Assembly (NCBI RefSeq): GCF_028713515.1
Contig: NZ_JAQTOD010000004.1
Coordinates: 62,001-126,000 of the forward strand
DNA from: Sulfurimonas sp.
GTDB taxonomy: Bacteria > Campylobacterota > Campylobacteria > Campylobacterales > Sulfurimonadaceae
DNA length: 64,000 nucleotides
Direction of reading: 5' to 3'
Below are positions 28,473 through 35,542 of the stretch, piece after piece (the first letter of the stretch is position 1; each line of letters begins with the position of its first letter). A model generated the notes under the pieces. The model ran no database searches. It saw only the letters and a program-made list of their open reading frames with translations, and was not told the DNA's origin. A program made the translations under genes and the position numbers.

Positions 28473-28671
28473 TGTTTATGGTATAATATAGCACTAAAAC
28501 ATTAGAATATTTATGAATAATACCGATAAATTAGGTGTAGTCCTTAAATTATGGAGCTAGCTTTATAGACTAAATAATACCATCAAATACCGTATTTACG
28601 GGGTTTTCAAAATATATAATTTTTTTTAAAATGGATTTGGTGCTAATTAAATGTACCGAGATGGCACTGAA
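28473..28671. other. Junction region with promoter and interrupted start of a gene
   Basis: After the ATPase stop there is a TATAAT (28482-28487) and a 15-codon frame at 28513-28560 (MNNTDKLGVVLKLWS). It enters the 119-bp repeat at codon 14 and stops at codon 16. The rest of the region is the middle copy of that repeat. Confidence 0.5.
28552..28670. repeat. 119-bp repeat, middle copy
   Basis: It is about 92% identical to 26394-26512 with no gaps. The same 6-1-6 palindrome is at 28585-28597; the two CACCGAG-type boxes are slightly decayed. It lies inside the element, between the ATPase gene and the frameshifted gene. Confidence 0.8.
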
Positions 28672-29522
28672 TTAAACCTTATTGTTAAATCTCTTTTTTA
28701 TTTCTTCCAACCGCTTAGTCATAGTTTCATCTAGAGAAGTATGTTCATTTAGATGGTTATCTTCTTCGGCTTTTTTGCACTTAATTACATCCGTATTTTT
28801 AAAATACTTTCTGAAAAAATTCATTAGTAAAATATTATTCTCCCATAATATCTGAGAATTGTTGTTGTGCTTTGGTTGAACTTCAATAGAAGAATGACAA
28901 TTCTTGCCATTTGATACACTTAAGCAACTTTCCTTTTGTAATAGGAGTTCCGCGAATTTCCAGTATTTATATGGTACTGCGAAGGCGCTAAACCTTTCCC
29001 CTTGCTTACGTAGATGCTCGCACATTGTTTCGTCGTTTGTACACGCACATTCAATATTGATGATTGACAATTTTGGCTCGTTTTGCCTAAGTATGAAACA
29101 TTCTGGAGCGTATGTTCCCTCAAGCTTTGAAAAGAATTTATCGTGTAAAAGTCTTCCGAAGTACATTGTTTTGCCTCTGTTTTCAAAAAATTATGTTGAC
29201 GTAGCATAAATTCTTTTAGTTCTTCTAATTTGATTGGACCTAAATTTTTTATACTATTTCCATTATCAATATATGCATCAATATAATTCTCTGAATCGAT
29301 TAATAAACCCACGGTTAAATTTTTTTTAAAGATAATTCTTAAGCTTATACTGCCATCATTTAGTGGGTATGCTTCAATATCTAAATACATATAAGTAGGT
29401 AATTCTTCTGCAATAGCTAAGGCAATTATAATGGAATCACAGTTGATTTTTTTACCTTCACCGAAATTCCACCCATCTTCTAATGTAGTCAAAGATAATA
29501 TATGACTCTTTATATTTTTCAT
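28672..29522 (-). pseudogene. Frameshifted or phase-variable gene of about 283 codons
   Basis: Two overlapping frames make one gene. The first (from 29522, MKNIKSHILSLTTLEDGWNF) looks protein-like only to about residue 115. The second (open to 28672) looks protein-like from about MYFGRLLHDKFF on. They join without loss if one base is added to the six-A run at 29185-29190 (T on the coding strand), giving RQHNFFENRGKTMYFGR. The N-terminal region has the GWNFGEGKK and YPLNDGSISLRI pattern seen in proteins encoded next to DUF3467-like genes. The start overlaps the upstream gene by 4 bases. It could be a broken gene, a slippage switch or a sequencing error. Confidence 0.65.
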
Positions 29523-29812
29523 TTTTCATTTTCTCTTAGTAAACTATCTTCCATCTTTTTCTTAAATTCAGGAATGGAGTTTACAGTACCAGTCCTATCC
29601 TCTATATCATTGATTAAGTCGGTTAAAAAAATGGATAATGTTTTAAGTGTACCAAATGACATATTCAGTAAAGCTACTGTTTCAGAATTTCGTCTAAGAT
29701 GAATGGAAGCATCTGAATTAGAAAAACCAACCTCAAAACCATTAAAGTATATTTCACCCTTATAATCTTCACTTTGTTTTACTTCTCGCGTTTCTTCGAT
29801 TATTTCGCTCAT
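29519..29812 (-). CDS. DUF3467-like protein
   Basis: The 97-residue acidic protein has the core FNGFEVGFSNSDASIHL, followed by VALLNMSFGTLKTL and a C-terminal helix. It resembles DUF3467-type small proteins, which often travel with a larger partner like the downstream frameshifted gene. Its stop overlaps the partner start by 4 bases. Function unknown; the family assignment is by eye. Confidence 0.55.
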   Translation of the reverse strand: MSEIIEETREVKQSEDYKGEIYFNGFEVGFSNSDASIHLRRNSETVALLNMSFGTLKTLSIFLTDLINDIEDRTGTVNSIPEFKKKMEDSLLRENEK

Positions 29813-29937
29813 CTAATCAAATTCCAATTCTTTTATATTTGCAAGATGTTATCATAAAAATACAAATAATATGGTAAATCTATATATATTAATAATATAT
29901 CTTAAATCAAATATATCAAAAACAATGCTAATATGTA

Positions 29938-29966
29938 TTGACATTGAATATCTTATGCGATATTAT
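29938..29966 (+). promoter_or_regulatory. Consensus promoter of the replication operon
   Basis: TTGACA (29938-29943), 17 bases, TATTAT (29961-29966). The -10 lies inside the left arm of the palindrome at 29961-29998, so repressor binding there would block RNA polymerase. Confidence 0.75.
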
Positions 29967-29998
29967 TTTAAATATCTAAATAGATATTTAAAATAATA
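29961..29998. promoter_or_regulatory. 38-bp perfect palindrome, likely operator
   Basis: Two exact 18-base arms (29961-29978 and 29981-29998) flank a 2-base centre. It begins at the -10 box and ends 10 bases before the start codon of the ribbon-helix-helix gene. Autorepression by that protein is the simplest reading. In RNA it would form a long hairpin in the 5' leader. Confidence 0.75.
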
Positions 29999-30008
29999 GG
30001 GGTCCAAA

Positions 30009-30350
30009 ATGGATAAGAACAAAATCATAAAGTCAGTAAAAAGACAAGAAGAAGAAAAGGTAGCTGTTAGTTTAAAACTTCCTGCAAGTTTAAAAGAACA
30101 ATTGCAAAAGCTAGGCGAGGAAGAGTCAATTTCAATGAACTCTTTAATTGTAGCAACTTTACATTCATTAATAGATGATGATTGTGGAAAAGAGCTTAGA
30201 AAAGCAAAAGATTTATTATTGGAATTGCATGAATACATAGCTCATGATATAGACGATATTGAACAATATGGAATTGTTCCAGATAATATTGTGTTGTATA
30301 CAAAACTGCTAAGTCAAAAAAAACAAATAGAAGAATTAAGAGGAGAGTAA
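30009..30350 (+). CDS. Ribbon-helix-helix DNA-binding regulator
   Basis: The 113-residue protein has an Arc/CopG-like ribbon-helix-helix at about residues 18-57: VAVSLKLPASLKEQLQKLG, then a second helix after SISMNS. A helical C-terminal half follows and ends EELRGE. AGGGG before the ATG gives the ribosome site. It sits directly behind the 38-bp palindrome, its probable operator, and is first in an operon with the OB-like and replication genes (2-base gap to the next start). It probably limits copy number or keeps the element quiet. Confidence 0.75.
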   Translation: MDKNKIIKSVKRQEEEKVAVSLKLPASLKEQLQKLGEEESISMNSLIVATLHSLIDDDCGKELRKAKDLLLELHEYIAHDIDDIEQYGIVPDNIVLYTKLLSQKKQIEELRGE

Positions 30351-30351
30351 A

Positions 30352-30636
30352 ATGAACGCAGAAATAACAGCAATCCATAAAAATGTGATTGTTAAAGAAA
30401 AAAAAGATAAAGCAACTGGTGAAGTGGTAAAAGAACTTTTAGTTCAAGTTGAGCAAAAGATAGATTTGCCAGACGGTCAGTTTAAATTTGAAAGCTATGA
30501 TATCCCAGTTGATATCTCTTTACAAAAAAACTACGCAGATAAAAAAGCTGGTGACATAATCAAAGTACCATGTAATATATATGCTAAAGCAGTTAATGCT
30601 GATTATGCAATATTGGGTATTGGCAAAGCGAAGTAG
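30352..30636 (+). CDS. Small protein, possible single-stranded-DNA-binding (OB-like)
   Basis: The 94-residue protein is mostly predicted beta strand with alternating charged and hydrophobic residues (VKELLVQVEQKIDLP, FKFESYDIPVDIS, GDIIKVPCNIYAKA). Its size and place just before a rolling-circle replication gene fit the small ssDNA-binding proteins of filamentous phages (M13 gene V is 87 residues). No sequence motif proves this. It starts 1 base after the regulator stop. If not ssDNA-binding, it is an unassigned element protein. Confidence 0.4.
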   Translation: MNAEITAIHKNVIVKEKKDKATGEVVKELLVQVEQKIDLPDGQFKFESYDIPVDISLQKNYADKKAGDIIKVPCNIYAKAVNADYAILGIGKAK

Positions 30637-30703
30637 TTATTTAAAAATAAGCATCAGAGAAACTCATCTTGGCGGAGAGCTTCCCTGACTGTAAATCCCA
30701 CGC

Positions 30704-30727
30704 AAGGAGATACAAATGAATTGTATC
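30704..30727 (+). promoter_or_regulatory. Ribosome site and start codon of rep within a hairpin
   Basis: AAGGAG (30704-30709) leads to GATACAA (30709-30715), which pairs exactly with TTGTATC (30721-30727). The ATG start codon is in the 5-base loop. The stem would compete with ribosome binding and could limit Rep synthesis. Confidence 0.45.
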
Positions 30728-31834
30728 AAAAACACACATAAAAATAGTAGTGTCGTAGGTGGAAGAGTTGTTGTAGAGGCTTCGCGCTTCGCGGAGAAAG
30801 ACAACTCTTTTGCCGTAGGCACCTTGACTAATTATAAAGAAGTTGTGGACATTGACTTAACGGACTCAATAAATGAGATGCATAGAAAAATCCATTACGG
30901 CTTATCTAAAGTTGATTTAGACAACATAACAACCAAGCTAAAAAACCAAAAGAGCTTTTTAGACTTTAGTTTTATATATGACAGAATTAACCATACTAGA
31001 ATCCCACTATCTGACATTGTCATATCAGCCAACCACTCGCCACACAGATACTATTCTGAAATTCAAAACAGAGTAAACACTCTGCAAAAGATAGCAGAAC
31101 AGAGAGGCTTAAAACCACTCTTCATGACATTAACTCTACCGAGTGAGTATCACAGCTTTAAAACAACTAAAAAAGGTAACTTGGTACCTAATCCAAAATT
31201 CAACAACACAACTCCAAAGGAGTCAGTAAAAGCACTCACAAAAATGTTTGCAAGACTTCGACAAGATAGAGCATTGAAAGATGGATTACATAAAGACAAC
31301 CGTATATATTTTAGAGTAAACGAGCCTCACAAAGACGGAACACCACATACGCATATTTTGATGTTCGTTCCATCTGGTAGGGTTGAGGGAGTTAAAAAAG
31401 CATTTAAAAGACTGTTTGATGAGAGAGGTAATGACATTCAAGATGATATAAAAAACTCTACATCGTACATCATGAAATATATCAATAAAACGCTCCCGCT
31501 CTCTAAAAAAGAGAAGTTGAGCGAAAAAGAGAAATATCTAAATGCTTGGTACTCTAAAAACAGAGTAGTAAGATTTAACAGCTCTAAGACATTAGCACCG
31601 CTTAGTATTTATAGATTACTTCATAATAGATTTTCCATGTTTGCCCTTACAAGACTCATAAATGAAAACCATTTTAAAATCTATGTAACTCTTGACACCA
31701 ACAAAGTAATAGAGATAACAGATGAGTGGGGTGATACGGTTTATGCTCGTAATGACAGCTTCAATGTGCATCTAATGGGAAATAATTTTAATTATTTGCG
31801 AACAAACGATAGTGCGATAGGGCGTATAGCATGA
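30716..31834 (+). CDS. Phage_GPA-type HUH replication endonuclease
   Basis: The 372-residue protein carries the motifs of P2 gpA-like rolling-circle initiators: FMTLTLPSEYH (136-146), then RVNEPHKDGTPHTHILMF (200-217). In that motif H211 and H213 make the metal-binding HUH-type pair. SYIMKYINK has two tyrosines, Y251 and Y255, spaced as in the tandem-tyrosine (YxxxY) class. It would nick one strand and stay bound to the 5' end to start replication. An excellent AAGGAG precedes ATG 30716. The first 40 residues, over a G+C-rich repeat, look poorly protein-like and may overlie the nick site. Confidence 0.8.
   Translation: MNCIKNTHKNSSVVGGRVVVEASRFAEKDNSFAVGTLTNYKEVVDIDLTDSINEMHRKIHYGLSKVDLDNITTKLKNQKSFLDFSFIYDRINHTRIPLSDIVISANHSPHRYYSEIQNRVNTLQKIAEQRGLKPLFMTLTLPSEYHSFKTTKKGNLVPNPKFNNTTPKESVKALTKMFARLRQDRALKDGLHKDNRIYFRVNEPHKDGTPHTHILMFVPSGRVEGVKKAFKRLFDERGNDIQDDIKNSTSYIMKYINKTLPLSKKEKLSEKEKYLNAWYSKNRVVRFNSSKTLAPLSIYRLLHNRFSMFALTRLINENHFKIYVTLDTNKVIEITDEWGDTVYARNDSFNVHLMGNNFNYLRTNDSAIGRIA
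30763..30809. repeat. Inverted repeat with G+C-rich core inside rep, candidate nick region
   Basis: AAGAGTTGT (30763-30771) pairs exactly with ACAACTCTT (30801-30809). The loop holds two overlapping copies of GCTTCGCG (30779-30786, 30786-30793), much richer in G+C than the rest. A related CTTGGCGGAGAG box lies at 30669-30680. HUH initiators of the gpA type often nick within their own gene, so this is a candidate replication origin. Confidence 0.4.
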
Positions 31835-32152
31835 ATATTTCACTTGAACACTTGGAACTTATCCCAAAACTCTTAAATGAGATAAAGTCGCTAAAACTTA
31901 CTCAAGCTATGGGTAGTGAAAAAAGATGGTTAAACTCAAAAGAACTTAGCGACTATATAGGCTACTCGATAGATTCAATTAATAAGATGGTTAAAGAGGA
32001 TGTTTTTATAGACGGTGTACTACTATCAACCCTCAAAAAAACTCTTATTTGATAAAAATCAGATTGATAACTGGATAATTGGTATTAAAGATGATAGCCA
32101 AAAAAATAGAGTCAATCTGGCAGTTGAGAAGATACTAGAGGGTATTAAGTAG
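31831..32152 (+). pseudogene. Excisionase-like HTH gene, frameshifted
   Basis: The frame from ATG 31831 shows KRWLNSKELSDYIGYSIDSI, a helix-turn-helix of the AlpA/Xis (HTH_17) type. It then turns to VLLSTLKKTLI and stops at 32052. One frame over, YYQPSKKLLFDKNQIDNWI continues the same domain exactly as relatives do, to a stop at 32152. Restoring two bases (AC or CA) in the GTACTAC run at 32016-32022 gives GVHYYQPSKKLLF. So the ancestral product was about 107 residues and the present gene is broken. It overlaps the end of rep by 4 bases. Confidence 0.75.
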
Positions 32153-32248
32153 CTCTCTTTATAAACAAGTAACTACTAATACCCTATAATAAAAACTTGA
32201 AAACTTCGTATATGGTATTTGTGGTTACTGATAAGAGGTAATTAACAG

Positions 32249-33379
32249 ATGAAAATATATATAAAAAAGGTCAAAGACTCAAATGATGAGATAAAAGAGT
32301 GGATATGGATACGCTTTACCCATCAAGGTAAAAACTATCGTAAAACTCTTGGACTCCTAAACACCAAAGCTAATATGAAATTAGCTAAAAATGAGATTAT
32401 GCCTACAATGCAGTTAAAGCTGTATAGTGGCGAGTTATTTGAAAAAATAGTTCCAACGATTGATGAGTATTCTAAAAAGTCGTTTGAAATACATAGTGTC
32501 AGTAGAAAAAAGACAACGCAAGATGATTACAGAATATCTTATGATAAGCATATTAAACCTTACTTGGGAGAGAGAAAGATAGACTCTCTAAAGCCTAGTG
32601 ATATATCTCTTTGGCAAAACAAAGTTTTAAATAGTGTAAGTGCGAGTCGTATGAAAGTAGTAAGAGCAGTGCTGAGTACAATTTTAAATGATGCATTAAG
32701 AGATGAGATAATAGAGCGAAATCCGCTTGTGCTTGTAAGAACACCAAAGATTACTAAGCCTACAATCTCTCCATTTAGTTTAAGTGAAATCTTTAGTATC
32801 CTTAATAATGCAGAGGAGCAGTTTAAAAACTTTTTTGCACTTGCATTTTTTACTGGTATGAGAAGCGGAGAGATGATAGGTCTTAAATGGGAAAATGTAG
32901 ATTTTTTCAGAAAAGAGATTTATGTAAAACAAGCTTTGAAAATGGGGCAGGTTACTACTCCAAAGACTGTAAACAGTGTCCGCTATGTTGATATTGTAGA
33001 TACATTACTTCCATATTTGCAAATGCAGTTTAGATTGACGGGGCATCATAAGAGCTATGTTTTTTTAAATGATGATAATGAGCATTTCTATGACATTAAA
33101 AGAATTAGAACTACTCATTGGAAAAGGGTACTAAAGAAGTGTAATTTCGAGTATCGTCCAATTTATCATACCAGACATACATTTGCAACATTGATGCTAG
33201 AAAATGGCGAAGATATATTATGGGTATCAAATATGTTAGGTCATACAGATTCAACAATGACACTTAGCAGATATGCAAAGTATATAAAACGGGATGAGAA
33301 GAAAAGAGCTACATTTTTAGAAAATAGAAGTGTACTTAATAGCACCGAAACGACACCGAGTATTCAAAATATTGGTTGA
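32249..33379 (+). CDS. Tyrosine recombinase (integrase)
   Basis: The 376-residue phage-type integrase has an N-terminal arm-binding domain, a SAM-like core-binding domain (about 70-165) and a catalytic domain. Likely active residues are R205 (TGMRSGEM), R309 and H310 (YHTRHTFAT; the first His of the usual HxxR box is Tyr306), H332 (LGHTD) and Tyr342 (SRYAKY). It lies 9 bases from the right attachment repeat and points towards tRNA-Asn, which it very probably uses as target. All key residues are present, so it may still be active. Confidence 0.92.
   Translation: MKIYIKKVKDSNDEIKEWIWIRFTHQGKNYRKTLGLLNTKANMKLAKNEIMPTMQLKLYSGELFEKIVPTIDEYSKKSFEIHSVSRKKTTQDDYRISYDKHIKPYLGERKIDSLKPSDISLWQNKVLNSVSASRMKVVRAVLSTILNDALRDEIIERNPLVLVRTPKITKPTISPFSLSEIFSILNNAEEQFKNFFALAFFTGMRSGEMIGLKWENVDFFRKEIYVKQALKMGQVTTPKTVNSVRYVDIVDTLLPYLQMQFRLTGHHKSYVFLNDDNEHFYDIKRIRTTHWKRVLKKCNFEYRPIYHTRHTFATLMLENGEDILWVSNMLGHTDSTMTLSRYAKYIKRDEKKRATFLENRSVLNSTETTPSIQNIG
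33342..33360. repeat. Paired CACCGA boxes near attR
   Basis: GCACCGAA (33342-33349) and ACACCGAG (33353-33360) are 11 bases apart, the same spacing as GCACCGAG/GCACCGAG beside attL. They overlap the integrase C-terminal codons. They may be arm-type binding sites of the integrase. Confidence 0.4.
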
Positions 33380-33388
33380 AAGTGGCTA

Positions 33389-33426
33389 TTTTAGGGGTTA
33401 TAAATGTGGTGGCTCCGAATACTGGA
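33389..33426. repeat. attR, right 38-bp attachment repeat
   Basis: Identical to 26360-26397. It spans the last 17 bases of tRNA-Asn (33410-33426) and 21 bases beyond its CCA end. Confidence 0.85.
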
Positions 33427-33484
33427 TTCGAACCAGTGGCCAAGTGATTAACAGTCACCTACTCTACCGCTGAGCTAATTCGGA
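33410..33484 (-). tRNA. tRNA-Asn (anticodon GTT)
   Basis: Read on the minus strand it starts TCCGAATTAGCTCAG and ends with the encoded CCA. The 7-bp acceptor stem is TCCGAAT/ATTCGGA, the T arm contains GGTTCGAATCC, and the anticodon loop CTGTTAA (33448-33454) gives anticodon GTT. The gene is intact despite serving as the integration site, because the element restores its 3' end. Confidence 0.95.
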
Positions 33485-33502
33485 ATGTTTGATAAGGTCG
33501 AA

Positions 33503-33531
33503 ATTATACTTTGAGAGTTGTAAAAAGTCAA
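33503..33531 (-). promoter_or_regulatory. Promoter of tRNA-Asn
   Basis: Minus strand TTGACT (33526-33531), 17 bases, TATAAT (33503-33508), about 19 bases before the tRNA 5' end. Confidence 0.75.
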
Positions 33532-33541
33532 GAAATTAGGG

Positions 33542-34474
33542 TTATTTTATACGTTTTCTTACTTCGTTTGTGTGGAGAATCAAAAATTCTAAATTTCCAA
33601 CCATTTTTTTTACTATTTTAGAGCTTTTCATTAGCTCACTTAGTCGTTTTTTACTATCTTCATCAAAGAGCAGATTTATGTCTTCTGTTGTGAGTGGTCT
33701 TTTGTCTAGTGTGTTTAATATCTCTTCGTCACTATAGCTTGAGTTATTTGGTTCCGCGTGTACTCTTGAAGCTATGTGTATTGGCAGAGAGGCATCAAAA
33801 AGCAAAGAAGCGGAGTATAGCTCTTTGTAGCTCAAACCGCTTACTGGATACGCTGGCGGTCTGTCTATTGTGCTTAAATCTATTCTTGTTACTTTTAATT
33901 GCAAAAGTAAGTTGCTTAACTTTTTTATCTCATCTTCTGTGTCATTTATGCCATGGACAAAAAGTATCTCTATAAAGAGTTTTCCACTGAAGACTTTGCT
34001 AAAATCTATCACTTTTTTAATGATTTCTTCTATTTTTATATCTTTATGTGGTCTATCAATTTTTCTAAATATATCTTCACTTATTGCATCTAGCGAGAGT
34101 TTTACTTGATCTAGCTTTAGAAGTGAGTTAAATACTTTCTTGTCTGTTAGTGTGGAGCTGTTTGTAAGGATAAGTGTTTGTGTTTTACCTTTTACCTTGT
34201 TTATCTCATTGACTAATTCGTCTAGATGCGGATAGAGCGTTGGTTCGCCATTTGCAGTTATAGTTATGACATCTATCTTTTCATTCAGATGATTTTTCAG
34301 TTGATTTACGATGGTAGAAACTTCAATGGTTTTTATTTGAGTATCTGTGGTTGCACTCGGTGAGAGTTCGCAATAAAGACAGTCAAAGTTACACTGTTTT
34401 AGAGCAGGGGAGAGGTCTATGCCCAAAGAAGAACCAAATCTTCTTGAGTTTATAGGACCAAATATAGTGTTCAT
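33542..34474 (-). CDS. Radical SAM protein
   Basis: The 310-residue protein starts MNTIFGPINSRRFGSSLGIDLSP and has the Cys cluster CNFDCLYC (CxxxCxxC) for a 4Fe-4S cluster that cleaves SAM. ANGEPTLYP follows the cluster as in the COG0731-type Fe-S oxidoreductases. The product is unknown; such proteins have been compared to tRNA-modifying TYW1-like enzymes. It starts directly after the hemE stop and is probably co-transcribed with it. Confidence 0.8.
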   Translation of the reverse strand: MNTIFGPINSRRFGSSLGIDLSPALKQCNFDCLYCELSPSATTDTQIKTIEVSTIVNQLKNHLNEKIDVITITANGEPTLYPHLDELVNEINKVKGKTQTLILTNSSTLTDKKVFNSLLKLDQVKLSLDAISEDIFRKIDRPHKDIKIEEIIKKVIDFSKVFSGKLFIEILFVHGINDTEDEIKKLSNLLLQLKVTRIDLSTIDRPPAYPVSGLSYKELYSASLLFDASLPIHIASRVHAEPNNSSYSDEEILNTLDKRPLTTEDINLLFDEDSKKRLSELMKSSKIVKKMVGNLEFLILHTNEVRKRIK

Positions 34475-35515
34475 CTATTTTTTACTAACTCTGTGGCACT
34501 CGCTGATAAAGTGTTTTGCATTTTCTACTGGAACATCTGGAAGGATTCCATGTCCTAAGTTAAATATATGTCTTTTTCCACCCATTGTTTTTTGCAGTGA
34601 TTCTACGCAAAAAGTTGTTGCTTCTTTGCTGTACAATCTACATGGTTCCATGTTTCCTTGAAGAACATATTTGTCTCCAAGTTGCTCTTTTGCGTAAGCC
34701 ATAGGGGTTGACCAATCAACACCAAATACATCAAATTTTCCATAAACGCTAGGCAAAAATGCAGGGATACCTTTTGGGAACATGATTACAGGAATATGTG
34801 GATATTTTGCTTTTAGATACTCTGCGATTTCAACCATATATTTCCAAGAAAACTCATCATATTTTGATGGCTCAATTGCTGCTGCCCAACTATCAAAAAT
34901 TTGAACAACATCTATACCAGCTTCTATCTGTTTTTCCATATAAAACTTTACAACTTCTGTAACTTTTTTAAGTATTTTATGAAGAAGTTCTGGATTTGAG
35001 TACATCATTTTTTTACAAATATTGTAAGTTTTTGTACCTTCTCCCTCAATCATATAGGTTGCAAGTGTCCAAGGTGCACCAGTAAAGCCAATTAGTGCTT
35101 TATCGTCGCCTCTCTCATCAAGCTGTTTACGAAGAATTTTGATGGTTTCATAAACATAAGTTAGTTTGCTTGCGGCTTCTTCACCACCCAAAAGAGCATC
35201 TAAATCATCTTGATTTTTTATCGGTTTTTCAAAAACCGGACCTTCTCCAGTAAGAAAATCAAGTTTCATACCCATCTCATTCGGAACAACTAAAATATCA
35301 CTAAAAAGTATAGCTGCATCTACTCCAACTATATCCAATGGCTGAATACTAACTTCTGCTGCTAATTTTGGGTTGTGACAAAGATTTAAAAAATTACCAG
35401 CCTGCTTTCTTACTTCCATATACTCAGGAAGGTATCTTCCAGCTTGTCTCATCATCCAAACAGGAGTATACGGCGTCTCTTTGCCAAAACATGCATCTAC
35501 AAATATTTTACTCAT
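34475..35515 (-). CDS. hemE: Uroporphyrinogen decarboxylase
   Basis: The 346-residue enzyme removes four carboxyl groups from uroporphyrinogen III to give coproporphyrinogen III in haem synthesis. Family signatures are [16 protein letters not shown] (substrate-binding Arg residues), [13 protein letters not shown] and the closing [12 protein letters not shown]. Full length. It abuts the radical SAM gene. Confidence 0.95.
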   Translation of the reverse strand: MSKIFVDACFGKETPYTPVWMMRQAGRYLPEYMEVRKQAGNFLNLCHNPKLAAEVSIQPLDIVGVDAAILFSDILVVPNEMGMKLDFLTGEGPVFEKPIKNQDDLDALLGGEEAASKLTYVYETIKILRKQLDERGDDKALIGFTGAPWTLATYMIEGEGTKTYNICKKMMYSNPELLHKILKKVTEVVKFYMEKQIEAGIDVVQIFDSWAAAIEPSKYDEFSWKYMVEIAEYLKAKYPHIPVIMFPKGIPAFLPSVYGKFDVFGVDWSTPMAYAKEQLGDKYVLQGNMEPCRLYSKEATTFCVESLQKTMGGKRHIFNLGHGILPDVPVENAKHFISECHRVSKK

Positions 35516-35542
35516 TTTAATCCTTGATTTATATTTTAATAA

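Larger units (their letters stand above)
29813..30008. other. Divergent A+T-rich regulatory region
   Basis: These 196 bases separate the leftward DUF3467-like gene from the rightward ribbon-helix-helix gene. They are very A+T-rich, with a 7-3-7 palindrome of only A and T near 29883-29900, then a consensus promoter and a 38-bp palindrome. It could also serve in replication of the element. Confidence 0.5.
26360..33426. mobile_element. Integrated element of about 7 kb at tRNA-Asn
   Basis: The element lies between two identical 38-bp repeats. The right repeat includes the last 17 bases of tRNA-Asn; the left repeat duplicates those bases 7 kb away, leaving the full tRNA at the right end. The tyrosine integrase gene ends 9 bases from the right repeat. 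Inside are brnT/brnA, an AAA ATPase, a DUF3467-like gene and frameshifted partner, a ribbon-helix-helix gene, a small OB-like gene, an HUH replication endonuclease and a frameshifted excisionase-like gene. No capsid, Zot, relaxase-type mobilisation or conjugation genes were seen. It is best described as a rolling-circle-replicating integrative element or phage satellite; which of these is not settled. Confidence 0.85.

Noticed and set aside
28920-29160. C-terminal half of the 200-residue frame starting at 29522 as real protein
   Set aside because: It is the shadow of the better frame ending at 28672; it has low-complexity Ser/Gln/Asn content and lacks the hydrophobic pattern.
26360-33426. Element as a complete filamentous phage or ICE
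   Set aside because: No Zot, coat, relaxase, VirB/VirD4 or packaging gene could be seen, so only replication and integration functions are supported.
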